Positions 21,815-34,330 of a stretch of 64,000 bases of DNA are shown here, piece after piece. The translations under genes and the position numbers were made by a program. This DNA comes from Volvox africanus. Lineage: Eukaryota; Chlorophyta; Chlorophyceae; Chlamydomonadales; Volvocaceae. The notes under the pieces are model-generated. The model did not search any database and had not been told where the DNA came from. It saw only the letters and a list, made by a program, of their open reading frames with translations. The stretch is taken from assembly GCA_030268105.1 (NCBI GenBank), contig BSDZ01000004.1, positions 6,922,001-6,986,000 of the forward strand. The letters are read 5' to 3'. Positions within the stretch are counted from its first letter, which is position 1. Each line of letters starts with the position of its first letter.

Positions 21815-24800
21815 GTTATAAATGAGCTGCTGTTTGTGTCAATGCCGCTGTGTGGCTACTTAGGCGCGGAGCGACTCTCACAATGTTACATGCAACTAAC
21901 AAACTGGTCTCCCAACCACTGGGAGATAAGGGACCTCAGGCCGTACAGATGTCTAACGGCGAGGGCCCGATACATAACAGTAAACCAGTTGCTCAAAAGT
22001 CCAGTGGGAAGATTTGTATGTTATGAATACAACGTTGATATATATGCTCTTGCTGTTCAGAGTCCTGCCAGTCTGGATTACCAGGAAATTACCTGGCTGA
22101 TCCCCCTGAAGGCTGCACATGATTGTGTGAGGTGCGAGAGCTTGTGGAGCTAACCATGCAGTCGTTACAGGACCCTGACAAGGCAGCTGACAACAACAAC
22201 ACCGATTAAACAGGGACTTGCCAACTATGATTGGTGAGGAGACGTGCTATGCCAAGGTGTCAAACATGACCAATGCCAAATGCAAGGCAGGGGTGCTTGG
22301 CAATTATTTCTAAACACATACGTACTTTTTTAAAGCAAGTTTCATACGGTTCTGGAGGCCTGATATGTGCTCATCCGGTCAGTGACAAAGGAGATGTCAC
22401 CAGTATCAGCCAAGCCTCTGGTGGTGCCGGCATACAGGGGATGTAGGCTACACTACCCCTCAGTTCCCCAGCCCCTTAACACACGCCAGGCTACGGCCAG
22501 CATACTACTATTGCTACCACTACATCTACCTGGCTACTGGTAATTATATATTATTATTATTATTGTGATAATGATTATTATTTGGCCCAGCCAAATACGT
22601 TGATAAACCATATGACTAACAGGTGAAAATCGTATAGCCCTTGAGCAGGATTAATTTAGTGATATTCCCTGACTGGTGACGTACAAAGAACTTTCTTTGG
22701 TCCATATATTCCTGGCAGTTTAACCTCCCTTTTGAGCAGGAAGGTGTTAGTTTGTAGTTATGTTTGGAAATAGTGGTCCTAGGAGGCCAGAGATGTCCAG
22801 GGACTCCCGTGAATGCGGTTTGCAGCCTGGCTGTAGCATTGTGTGGCTACTTGTGCAGAAGCGCCGGATTTTGGAGGACGGGATTGCTGTATATGCATGT
22901 GTGCAACGTTAGCAGTGTCTACAGCACTTACAAAGCCACGAAGCTGCTTGAATGCCACGGTTGGCAAACAGTCCCTTGCCTTCCTCGTTGACATACAGCC
23001 GCCCTCACATGGCACAATGTGCCTTACAAACTTTGTGCATTCGTAATATGATTCAGAGGCTACAGATAGCAATGCTACAGGCCCCCCTTCGTAGTGTTAT
23101 GGGGCCACATCTTACCACTGTGTAATGCCCCTTAAGATCACCACTGAGCACAACCCAATGGTACAGCCCCATCTATCACTGTCAATCAAGCCAAGGAGAC
23201 ATAAGGTCAGTATCCATGCAAAACGAACAGCGCCTATCGTAGGGAGGGTTACGTGAAGCCAAGCCCATTACGTGTTGCCCGTAACTTGCTTCCCCACCGA
23301 TACTAAACGTTCACAGACGACAAGTCTTTCCAATAAGTGAGGAGCTCACACAAACTAGCAAATATAATACCGCCAGGAAAGCGTCATACCCAGCCTTGAT
23401 ATCCTTAATATGTTGAACGTCATATCGCTGTTTGAACTGACTGCACTGTCACCTGCTACCAGCATACCATGGATAGCGCATGAACGCACGATCTTGAAGT
23501 CGTTCTAGCACCTCAACGGCCGTGCACAAAGCGGAAAACATGTGTGCCTAAATTGACCGCGAAACGCCCGCCACACGTCCTGATGCCATGTGCAACGATA
23601 CACGCCCCGCTGCCAAAACTCCTCAGCTCCTCGGCTGCAGCAACGCCGCCGTAGGTGCACGATGACGAGTTGGTCCAGGAACAGGCATGACGTTAGGCAC
23701 TTCGGAAATTCAACGCGCACACACAAAAACAATGAGACAGGCGCATAGCTTGCGGCCTGCACCAGTCCATGTTACGAACACCCCTGCGACACCTCGGGGT
23801 TATATCGCAGGAAAGAAGGCGGAACATGTGACGGTGCGGTGGAGCGAGCCAGCCGTCTGTTCGACTCGGCGGTCAGTAATCCATTTGGCCAAGGGCTCCG
23901 AGACCCCCACCACATTAACGACGAAAAGGTCGCCAAGTCAGCCCACATAAAGTCAGCATGCATCAACTCGCTTATTTGCAGAAAAGCGTTCGTCCGCTCT
24001 TTCATTTCTCGCTTGCCACCGTGACCGCATCCCCCTGCTTTCTTGTCTCATGGGCGCACAAAAGAATAATGGTGCAAATGTGATATCGGAAACAGAAGCA
24101 ATCCGGGGACCGCGTGAAACGGCTGTGGCGAATGGCGAGGCTATTCGTGTGGAGCTGCGCTGCTCAGTGGAGCTCCAAAGCCATTAAGGGTTAACGTATG
24201 TAAGGATGTCCAAAGGAGTGCGCACGAGAGGAGGCAGCAGCTGAGGCAGTAGTAGCCCCGCACTATGTGGTAGTAACGCCGGACACAGTCAGGGCCCCGT
24301 CTATGCATAGACTACCGTGCCAATATGCCTAGTACCGCGTAGGGAGCTCGAAGGGCGACCACGATAGCATGGCGTACGGCTCATATATCTGTCATGAAGG
24401 AAAGATAGCGAATAAATGTTCATAAAACGCATATAGTCCACCTCGATGGCCACTGGCATAAGATGGACTGGGGACCGCACTCCCGCACAAGCAACTAAAC
24501 ACCTAAAGCACAGACACGCCCGTTTTGCTCCTCGGGGCAAGCCGGCCGATGGACACTCGACGCCCGTATGTCAGTTTTAATTGTACACAAATTTCTCACC
24601 TATACCACAAGACGCGTATGCGCGCTCTGCAGCCGCACTTAGCCTCTTGTCAGGAAGGCACGTCTGCCAACTCAAAACCATCCAGTTATTATAGCATTCA
24701 ACGCGCGCTACCGGCATCTTGCACCCATCGGCATGCCCCCTGCAACAACGTCGAGGCCCATAGCATGCAAAAAGCAAACCGATGGGCAATAACGACGCTG

Positions 24801-25386
24801 GCCATCTGCTCAGCGGTTATTCGAAGGTTTCGTCAGCGCTTAGAAGATACCCTAAGTATATTGCACTCACAGCGCCACAACCCGATGCATACCTTGAAAA
24901 GGGTTCTCAAGCTTCACACCACGGTAAGACGACCATTTATAGCACACCAACACCTTGCTTTTGTCGCGTAAGAGTAAGGGTAAGAGTAAGTGTAAGCAGA
25001 CACGTTTTCGCAGCCTGGGAGCTCGAACAACACGCCATGCCTCTCCCTCCCGAATCTCTGCCTGCACGCGACAAGAGCATGTTTTCTGGTGCCGCACCGC
25101 ACCCTCAAGACCAGGTCGTAGGACAGCCGCTCAAAGATAGGACTATATTAACGTCATCTTAAGCTGCGAGTCCATCTAAGGACCGCCGTAACGGCTAAGG
25201 AGCCAGCTGGCCCCCATATCCCCATCGCCTACCTTCCTGCTCGCCCCTAGACCACGCCTAGACGGCGCCTGAGCCAAGGCAAAAGATACAGCCCTGCTCA
25301 CTCGGATGTTTCATAAACCTGCATGTGAAGATATGATCGTCCAACCCGCTGCTCCCCCGCCTGCATGCCTACCCTGGTAATTCAAC
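21815..25386. other. Gene-poor intergenic region
   Basis: The region is 3.6 kb with no recognised family. It includes a short ATT triplet run at about 22545-22565 and a GTAAGAGTAAGGGTAAGAG degenerate repeat at about 24967-24996. Short frames such as 24525-24971 have no domain or splice support. The first part may still belong to copia debris, but no LTR could be recognised. Confidence 0.5.
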
Positions 25387-28300
25387 TCAAGCGTCGCAGC
25401 TTGCCGCGCCCCCAGACTCTAAATCACTGAAAGGGGCCGACGCCGTCACTTCCTGACAAGCAAGGCTAAGCTGCCCGTTTCCAGACCATGCCTCATCATC
25501 CGAGTCCTGTTCCTCCGCCAGCGCCGCCGCAACATCCAAAAGTGCCGGTCTGTTGTCCGCACCCTCTGCCGCACAGGTGCCCGCCTCCGCCGCCGCACTG
25601 TCCACGTCGCCAGTGCTTGCTGCTGCTGCCGTTGCCGCCGCCGCCGCTGCAGCTGCCGCCTGTTTATCCTTCAACCGTTCCTTGTCCTTAGAAACCTTCC
25701 TGCGGCTCTGCAATGCCGCAGTGACTGCAGCTTCCTCCTCGGGCGTCAGAGGGGCCAGCAGCTCCGCCAGAGGGTCCGGATTGGACGCGAAGATGCGCGC
25801 GGCACGCTCAAACTCGCGCCGGAGAACCTGCAACCCAAGATTAGTTAGGGGAAGGGGAGGGGCCGTATGCACGCTTAAGTGGAATTTCCAGAACTTAAAC
25901 ACACACGCATCTCCGTTGAAATTCACAGCAAAAAGTGCAAGGATTGTGCGCAAAGCTGACCCAGGGCCTACGGAGCTCGCTGTCCAGGATGCAAAAGCGG
26001 CCTCACACCACAAAAGCACGACCACGTCACCACGATGCCTTACGCCGAGGGCCCAACCATCTGTACATCACGCAGTTTTTGTGACCTGTAGCTTGTTTTC
26101 CCTACTACCCGCTCTGCTCCCTTCCCGACCTGCACTGCCGCCTTGTCAATCGTGCGACCCAAATCGTGGCTGAGCTCGAAGGGGTCCTCAATACACATCA
26201 AGTGTCGTTCATTGCCCTGCATATAGGGGGTGGCGAGATTCGTTGTTGGACAGTTGGCCACAAACTAAACACTGACTTATTAATCAGCAACTGCCGTTCC
26301 GACATCCTGATGACCTTTGGTTTCAACAAAAAGGCGATGAAGCAGCGACCTGAACGAGTCATGTATGGCGGCCACCCTGGCCTGAACGAGTAGTCCAGCA
26401 CATCCCGTAACTCACCTGCCGCTTGGTCCACTCCTTCGTAGACTTGGCCATCGTGCCGCCCGTGCGCACACACACCACGGAGCCATTGTAGTCGTGGCGC
26501 CAGGCCCAGTGATCGAAGAATGCGACCAACTGTGAAAAGGAGGAAGCAGGCGGCGGCATGCATCGCACAGGACCAACGCCAGGTGGTCAGTTTCGGTTGG
26601 CGCTTCGGCGAAGTGATGAACATCGTCATTACATGAGACGAAGATGGAGGCGCTGGCATCACCCGGAATGGCTATTGGGAAAGAAGGGAAATAGATCATA
26701 GCATGGCGAGGTGAGGTGCATCGGTCTGCGGCGCCTCATCAGGAGGTCGCTGGCACTCTAACCTTCAACATATCGCTCCACGTGCTTCGTCCCGTGCGCT
26801 TATGGTGCGCACAACACCAACACACCAACACAACTGGCCCGATGTCCCGTTGTGTTATTTGATATATTGTCTTCATTCCCCCCATTTCCAGGTCTCGCTG
26901 CAAGACCCAAAGCTGCGCCCCGGCCCCAGCGTCCCACACACCAGCTCTGCGAGAGTCTCCTTGTTTGCCATCCCGAAGTCCTTGAGCTCCTCCACCCCGT
27001 CGTTGTATGAGCAGCGCCAGGGCCCAACCATCTTGTCGTATGTGTGTGGCTCGCACTGCTGCAGCACTGGCAAAATGGCCGGCTGGCGCTGCTGCAATAG
27101 CCATATGCACAGCAGGACGTAAGCGTACGACGATAGAGAGCCCCTGCATTTACATAAGCAATAGCGTAGCGCGTGTCAATGGCACAGCTCCGCTCTTACA
27201 TTTAGTATGACGGCCTAGAGAAGGAAAGTGAAGTGGTCACAGAGGCCCCTGATAAACCCTGTCGACAGCAGGATTGGTCAACTTGCAGCCTGGCCTAGCG
27301 GCGCCCTTGCCAAGCGCGCAGCCCTTGGCAGGAAGGGCTGGCACATGAGACTCCCATGAAAGAGGCGACTAGGCAGGGGCGACGCAGGGAACGGACAGGC
27401 AGGCGGACAGGCGGAAGGATGTGCACCGGGGGCAGATTGATGCCCCAAAAGATCTGGACAACCGCGAAGAACTAGAGGACCTTTAGCTACCAGATGATGC
27501 TAAGATATTTACTTTTGTGCAGTCTGGATTTAAAAAGCCCGTCGCAGTATGTACCTGTATGCGTCGTTGACGCTTCGGGTCCTGGCCCAGTGCTTCACCA
27601 AGAGCGCCAGCTGGCGCAACCGGGGGTCAATCTCGCAATAGTCCCGCAACATACAGGTATTGGAGATGGCCAGCAGATTGTTGATTGTCACTTCCACGCG
27701 GGTCTGCAAGAACCGAGTCGGTTTGAGCGGGGAAACACTAGGTGGGGACATTAAGTTGGGACTTAAGGACCTAAGAAGTCTAGGAAATTTCGCCACGTCC
27801 ATCTACGGGCTGTGTTGGCAAGGGCGCTACAGGATTCAACTATCATGAAGTGCGTGAGCTCATGGGCTTATCGTGACCAGCAGAAGGCGGGACCCGTCTC
27901 AGAAACACCAAGTCAGATTGCCCCAGGATGTTCATCGGATGAAGCCTCCTTAGGCCGCGTTACCTGAGTGCTGATGACTGTCATCTTGACGATGGGCGTG
28001 CGCGCCTTGGGCAGTGCCGATACCGCCGTCATAACTCGCGGCATCCGCTCCCCGGCAACCTCCGCAGCGTCTTCCTCCGTGGCCGCTTCCGCGGTTCCTT
28101 CCGTGTCTCCCGCTGCACGTTCCACTGCGGATGACTGCCCTTCCATCCTGGCCACCGCCACTAACGCAGGTCTTCCAACGGCGTGATGCGCGCCCTCAGC
28201 GGCTTGCACAACTTCGGCCGCGTCCGCCGGGGCTGCGTCTACAGTGTTGTCGCAAGCGATGACAGCGTCCGCTTTGGTCCCCGGCACTCCTGAAGCCCCT

Positions 28301-31300
28301 ATCGCGGCGGGGCCCGGGACGCCCGAGGCAAGTTCTCCGAGCTCCGAAACCATAGCGGCCTTGGCGGCGTGATCGTCCCATGCCATGTCTGGTACCTCTA
28401 TTGTGATGTCGATCTCGTTGCTGCCAGCGATGATGAGGCCGTTGGAAGCAGAGCCTGGTGAGGTAGGGTTATAATGAATGGACGAATCCTTGAAAGTTTC
28501 CCCGGATATATTGATGATGGGGGCTGAATGTCATGAAACCATTTAAAACCCCGATGAGTTTACCATAAGATTATCAAGTAGCCATTATAATCCATATTTT
28601 ATACATAAGAAGAAATCCACTCACCAAACAGATGCACCTTAACGTGCGGCCAGTGCTCCTCCACCAGCTCCTTCACGGCCGTCACTGCAACCTGGTGCGC
28701 TGCCAGCTCGTCTTCCCGGGGCGTCAGCTGGCGCACAAGGCTCTGCAGCTGCTCCTCCAGGGCTGACATATCCGTGACGCACTGTGCGATGACGGCAGGT
28801 GCACGGGAGTTTCCAGGCCTGCAGCCGAAGGCACGCGCGCGGAAGAAGGCCGACAGCATTTCAACCATGCACGTCAAGGGTATCGTGTTAGTTTATACGG
28901 GGGGACGGACACCACGCGCCCGCATAAGGTATGCAGATGTCCTCCTCCATCATGTAGGGACTCCATTATAAACCTGGCAGTCAGTCCAGTACGGTAGCTC
29001 GCTGCTGCGGTGCGAAGATGGACTCTGGCCAGAATATAGACACAAGTACAATACTTTAAACCGGACAGCTTCAAAGCCACGACACTGAATCAGCAAGGGA
29101 TTACCGTATGATGCTCAATACAGATCATTGCCGTGCGGCCCCCGAGCCCCACTTCATACTTTGCACCAACTGTTCGCGCAGAGAGACTACCGTAGAGCCA
29201 CGCCCTTTGGCACAACCTGCGACGATCATTTAACTCACTTGCGCTCGCGCTGCTCCGCTGACCTCCCCTTGCCATCAGCCTTCTCACGACCGCCCAAGCG
29301 GCCCCGTCCTGCCAACGGGCTATCCCGGGCAGACCCCGTGATGCTGGAAGTCGCGCCTCCGCCAGCAGCTGTGCTGCTGTTAGCCTCGCCTCCACTACCA
29401 GTGATGCCCGCACTGCCGCCGCTGATCCCACCGCTGCGAGCTGCCTTACTAGAGGTGTGCGCGGACCCAGTACCGGTCCCCGCGCTTTTTCCGCCGATGC
29501 CGCGGCTGCTGCTGCCGTAAGAAGCCCCATGAGGGTGCATTGGAGGCCCCACAGAGTGGCTGTAGGTAAGCTGCCCATGGCCATACCCACCGCCTATGCC
29601 AGGTCCGCCATGAAAGTGGGGTCCGTGGTGGTGGGAAAAGCCACCGCCGTGGGAATGAGCAGCCACGTGAGGATGCGGGTGCATACCCATGGGTGGTCCT
29701 CCGATATGCCCGTGCGGCGGGAAGGAGTGCATGTGATGCCCGATGCCCATGCCCATGGCCATGGATGGCCCGTGCGACATAATCATGGGGCCCATGTGCA
29801 CGGGCTGGTGGCCCAGAGGGCCATGGGGCTCCATGCTGCCTGGGGAGCCCACAACAGGAGAGATAACCTGCGGGTCGGTAGGCGTGGCCCAAATACGGAG
29901 TAAAGGATGGCATTTACTTGAGCCGAGCCAGAGCGAATAACTTCAGTGTATCACAAGTAAAACCCCAGCGAAACGCTTTCAAGGAAGAAACTCAAGTGCA
30001 GGCCTAGGGCTGACAAGGATGACGGCGCCACGGTCCTAACCGAAAAGAGAAACAGTACAACGTAATGCCTCGGGGTAGCACTTGACCAGCACACTACAGA
30101 AGTCACGAACGCACCCCCGCCTTATTACATGCCATGGATTTAATGTCTTTCTGTTTTAGGAAACACTCTTACCTGCGGCATCACTATTCCTGGAGCCATC
30201 ATACCGTAGACGGGGTATGGCATATGCGGCATGCCGTACGGGCCCGCACTGCCATCTTGGGCCATATGCCCATGCATCATCTGTTGTGGTGCACCATAAG
30301 AGAACGCATGCTTGCCGCCATGGCCACTCCCAGCGCTGGCAGAGCCTGCACCGGAACCCCCGGCACTTCGGCTGCCTCGCCAGCCGCTGCCGGCGCTCCC
30401 CTCCCTCGAGGCCCCGCTTCCACCAATACTGGGGCGGTTTTGAATGCTGCTCCCACCGCCGCTGCCGGCGCTGGTGTTGCCCGCGTGGTGCACCCCCATC
30501 ACCACGGCGCCGGGAGGCATCTGCGCCATATAGTACGGTGGCGCTGAGTAGCCCACAGTTGGTGAGCCGGGTCCTTGCGACACAGCCCCGGCCGTGACAG
30601 CGGTCACAGCCAGGGGGGCCTGGGGTTGCTGCGAGAGCTGAAACGTTGATCCGCCGTTGTGATGCATTCCGTGACCTTGATGGAACGGCACACCAGCATA
30701 TCCAGAATGGTGAGCCGCAGCCACCGGCTGTGGATGACGGGGTCCCGAATAGTGGCTCCCGCTGGTCCCTGCGGAAGACGAAGAGTCGACTATTCGACTT
30801 GGACCGGCGACGCCGCTGCTGCCGCTGCTGGCACCACTGCCAATCCTTGATGAGTTCTGTATTAAAGCCGCGTCTGGACGCCTGTTAAAACCGGCACCTG
30901 ACGTCGGCCGCGGCGTTAGGCTTGGACCCTTGGCTGAGCCACTGCTGTGCTCCGTGCTGGGGCCAGGTATGGAGTCTTTGCTTGATGCAGTTTCAAGCGG
31001 TGATCCACGTGATCCATATCCATCGATGGGCTTGAGAGGTTGCGAAGAAGCTGAAGTAGGCGTGGGCAAGCTGTGGACGCCCCCCGGCAAGAGCGATGGA
31101 GATGGCAAGACGAGGCTGTCGAGTGGCCGAATTGCGGGTCCCCCTGAAGTTGCTGGAGAATCCGCAAATGGGCCGTTCGCGGAGCCATAACTTGCGTCCT
31201 GAACTGGAATAGTTATTCGATTGTTCACAAGGACTTTGAGAAGCTGGGTTGCCGGAGTCGACGGCGGTGGCGTTGTAAGAAGTCCATTTGGCAAGAGGTC

Positions 31301-31546
31301 ACTTGGTGCACGTACGATGCTGCCAGGCGGATTAATGCTGGACCGAGAAGGCAGTGATGAGCCATCGGGCACTGCTGCCGTTCCAATAACCCATGCCGCT
31401 GGGAAGGTAGAGAATGGTGTAGGATTATGCGTTGGATGTTGAAATGCACTCGCTGCTACGTGATGGGTAGGAATTTCGGGAGTTGCATGGTTGCTTGCGG
31501 AACTGCCAGCGGACGGCGCTCCAGAGTCCTGCTCCGACCGCCACAT
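25387..31546 (-). CDS. Terminal nucleotidyltransferase (TUTase / non-canonical poly(A) polymerase), nine exons
   Basis: Exons: 31546-30173, 29867-29239, 28818-28625, 28454-27964, 27703-27555, 27143-26942, 26529-26416, 26216-26130 and 25827-25387. All phases match, giving about 1226 residues. Residues 1-670 are low complexity (Ser/Gly/Pro, then His/Met/Gly). The catalytic part follows: [13 protein letters not shown], the nucleotidyltransferase motif [20 protein letters not shown], a roughly 130-residue Ala/Val/Glu insertion, PIVKMTV, then [20 protein letters not shown] and [30 protein letters not shown]. The PAP-associated domain ([43 protein letters not shown]) and an Ala-rich acidic tail complete it. 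The family adds uridines or adenines to RNA 3' ends; MUT68 of Chlamydomonas and URT1/HESO1 of plants are related types. At two of the three metal-binding positions Glu stands where Asp is usual. The true start could lie in an upstream exon. Confidence 0.87.
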
Positions 31547-33197
31547 AAGACAGCCTCCGACCTAAACAATAAGTGAAGGCTAGCGCGCGCAGGGGCCCAG
31601 GTTCCGTGCAGTGATACCGTTTCCTGATTGAACGGACTCACAGGAAGTATACAGAAGGCAGGAGCAATATGATACATATGATACAATTCATTTAAATGCG
31701 TCAAAACTTGCGTCTGTATAAGCACGGAATACGCCGGGCAGGGCGCGACTTGCAAGGCTTGTCTTTGATCACAGACTTCATAATCACAATTACTTGGGCA
31801 TAGTGCACGTCACTGTAAAAACTATGCAGGAAATAGTCTGGTGAGGATAGGCGATTTGACCCCATTGCGTGAATTTTGTACCGCGTCGAATGAAGAAGTT
31901 TGCCCGTTTCGGTAGCCCACTTTCGGTAAGCGTGATATCCTCGAAGGACTGTTTTCGAAAATAACTTACACTCGACCTTTAAAGTTGTGATTCCACCTGG
32001 TTCTCAGTCCACTCCCGCCATCATTTCGACACGGTGAAGTAGTCCTAGCCCGGTGTCAGTGTTTATTCTTTATAGAAAATATAGGATAAAAATAAATATT
32101 GTTAATGAGTGGAGCATGCTCCGCGCGGAGTCACAATGACTTTTAGAGCAAGGATGCAAACGGAGCCAAAGCAGCCGCAGTTGAAGCCTATTTTCTGCAG
32201 TTGGCATATCATAGCACTGGTTCCTTGCTGCAAGCTCATGATGGAAACCCTCCTTTGGCACAGCTGCGCAGCGTGTGAGGACACATGTTCTGAGGGCGCA
32301 ACTGTCGGGACTGCTGCAATTGCGAATCTCGCACGCTAAGGCGTGTTCCAACAGGCCGCTTGTTCAATCCGCCAGGTCTGCGCCCGGATCTGCGCTGTAT
32401 GCATGCGGCCCCTACCGTTCGTAAAGTGTACGGGGTCATTACGCACGCCAAGCGTGCATTCTGGGCCTGGCGCACCAATCTATTTGAAACGGTCGATCCA
32501 TCGGCGTCTAAATAATTTCGTGAATCGGGACCGCGGCGGTAACAATGGCAGTTGCGCTGCTATTGCATGCGTTGCACCACTCACAGCCGATGTGGACGAT
32601 TGTGGTCATGGACCGTGCATGACGGGAAGCTTAATAAGGGCTACGGTTAAATTCCGCCAGGTAACCCTTACGTGTGCAGAACACCTGTTGCTCATGGTGG
32701 CGCTAGAGGCAGTGACGCAGGAACCACTGATATCTGGTGGCGCAGCCATATAACATGCCTTAACTCGCAGCAGTATTGGGGCAGCATAACGGAACCTGTG
32801 TGCCCAATGTCCTGCCATGTTTAGGACCAACAGTATCTCGAGCTCCCGTATAGGAACAAGGGGCATTCCAAAGTAACATAGCATGGCATGTACTCGCTGG
32901 TCTTGACCCCACCGCACTCTGGCTCGCAACAAGGCAAGTGACCTGGCCGATCACGACAGGAATCACTACACAGGGCAGCATGGCTGTGGTCCCTGTTACC
33001 AGTAGCTCGGCTTTGGTGGTTGCAGTGGGGCCGCTTCATGGAATGTGATCTGTCCTGTACCCATTTAGATCAAGAAAGGACCAACTAGCGGGATTTAGGC
33101 CCAGGGATTTCACGGTGCCCGCCACCGTAGATTGCGAACTGGTGTAAACGTAGCTACTTGTTCCCTTAACAACAAAAACCAGGGTATATATATTTAT
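31547..33197. other. Intergenic region upstream of the TUTase gene
   Basis: No supported gene. The part next to 31546 should hold the TUTase promoter. A stretch near 32340-32510 reads as a plausible protein in one plus frame (RVPTGRLFNPPGLRPDLR...) but meets a stop and frame breaks soon after. It may be an unidentified decayed mobile element. Confidence 0.45.
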
Positions 33198-33293
33198 AGC
33201 CTTAGATACCCCAGAATACTGCACGTGCGTGGATATGGTATATATATATATACCATATCCACGCACGTGTAGTATCCTGGGGTATCTAAGGCT
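33198..33293. repeat. Foldback hairpin, 43-bp arms with a TA-repeat loop
   Basis: Arms 33198-33240 and 33251-33293 are reverse complements with two mismatches, both transitions. The loop is ten bases of alternating TA. It begins AGCCTTAGATACC and returns GGTATCTAAGGCT. No coding potential. Confidence 0.85.
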
Positions 33294-33297
33294 ATCT

Positions 33298-33344
33298 GAT
33301 GTCCAGTTTCTTGATTATCCAGGATAATCAGGAAACTAGACATC
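33298..33344. repeat. Second foldback hairpin, 23-bp arms
   Basis: Arms 33298-33320 and 33322-33344 (GATGTCCAGTTTC... / ...GAAACTAGACATC) pair with two mismatches, again C/T transitions, around a 1-nt centre. It starts 4 nt after the first hairpin, so the two form a double stem. Confidence 0.8.
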
Positions 33345-34000
33345 TTCCGATCGGGCCTAAACAGTTTGGCAGATATTAACACAGAGATACAACAGCAAAG
33401 TGGGCTTCAGAAGGGTACAGCCAGGGGGATCTCAGGCCATGAAATGTACAGGGCCCCAGTCGGGAGAAATGAGACCAAGCCCAACCTTCAAGTGCAGCTG
33501 ACCCCGACAAGGGTTTTAGGCTTTGCCCGGGGAGAAACTGGCTGGCGATGATGCACTAGGTAGGGGAGGCATCAAGTAGGATGCATGCTGCTGGTGCCAA
33601 CATTCTTGACGTTCATCGCCCAGACGGTATCACGAACTAGCCGCATCTTGCATCTGAGGGGACGGGGGCTGCCTGCTGGCATCTAGCTTGCAGCAGCAGC
33701 ATCAAGATATTTCTCTAGCCGAATGTATATAGCCTCCCTTTATAGATATTCTATAGCATCCCTTTATTTCAACGCATTTAGGTATGGCCCGACCAAATCT
33801 AGTGTTTGCGGCTGATGATGAGGTAAATGTATATAACTTTAAAAATGAATCCAAGTGCAATACGGCATGTGTTATGTAGGGAAACTGTGCGAATTAGAAG
33901 CCCAAAACAGCCATGTCTAGCACGGAACAAGCAAGATAGTAGAATATATCCCTGGGACGTTGATGTAAATGGGGGCGCGTCGAGGGAGGGTCGAGGGAGG

Positions 34001-34146
34001 GTCGAGAACGTGAGGGAAATTTTGGATGCTCAAATCAGTACTGACGTCAAACCTGTTCAGTAACGGAAGCCAAAGGCTCCAACGACCGGAACTAAACTCG
34101 CAAACGTTTCACATCTCACCATCATGTCCCAAAGCAGCGCCTCGTG
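34001..34146 (-). pseudogene. Fossil fragment of the matrix-protein gene (exon 1 end and intron 1)
   Basis: This stretch aligns closely with 39100-39240, which in the left palindrome arm covers the end of exon 1 and all of intron 1 of the matrix-protein gene. Shared runs include GGAACTAAACTCGCAAACG and TTTCACATCTCACCATCAT. Base differences and small indels are scattered throughout. It lies outside the palindrome and has no flanking exons, so it is a remnant of another copy. Confidence 0.75.
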
Positions 34147-34159
34147 CATTATGAGGTTG

Positions 34160-34330
34160 GCCAAAGGTGCTGTTAAGTAATAAGAGCATCAATCTGAAAA
34201 AATCTGGAACAAAGCTGATGTATATAAACCGTTGTCGCAAGTATTGGCTACACCTACACCCGCTCTTTCATGTGTCACTCCTAAAACCTAATAAACCTCT
34301 TAATCGAGGGTTAGCCGTACTACATGGTCA
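34160..34330 (+). pseudogene. Remnant of the Ty3/gypsy polyprotein C-terminal region
   Basis: The plus-strand translation includes LLSNKSINLKKSGTKL and, after an apparent deletion, LHPLFHVSLLKPNKP. In gypsy-type polyproteins the post-integrase segment typically reads like LLSTKNLKLK, followed some 40 residues later by HPVFHVSLLKP. The piece is about 50 codons long with no other domains. It resembles a fragment only. Confidence 0.6.

Noticed and set aside
24525..25162. Open frames of 126-148 codons
   Set aside because: Overlapping frames on both strands with no motif; likely chance.
32343..32753. A 136-codon plus frame and a neighbouring frame that looks protein-like
   Set aside because: Stops and frame changes interrupt it and I could not match it to a family; noted only as possible mobile-element debris.
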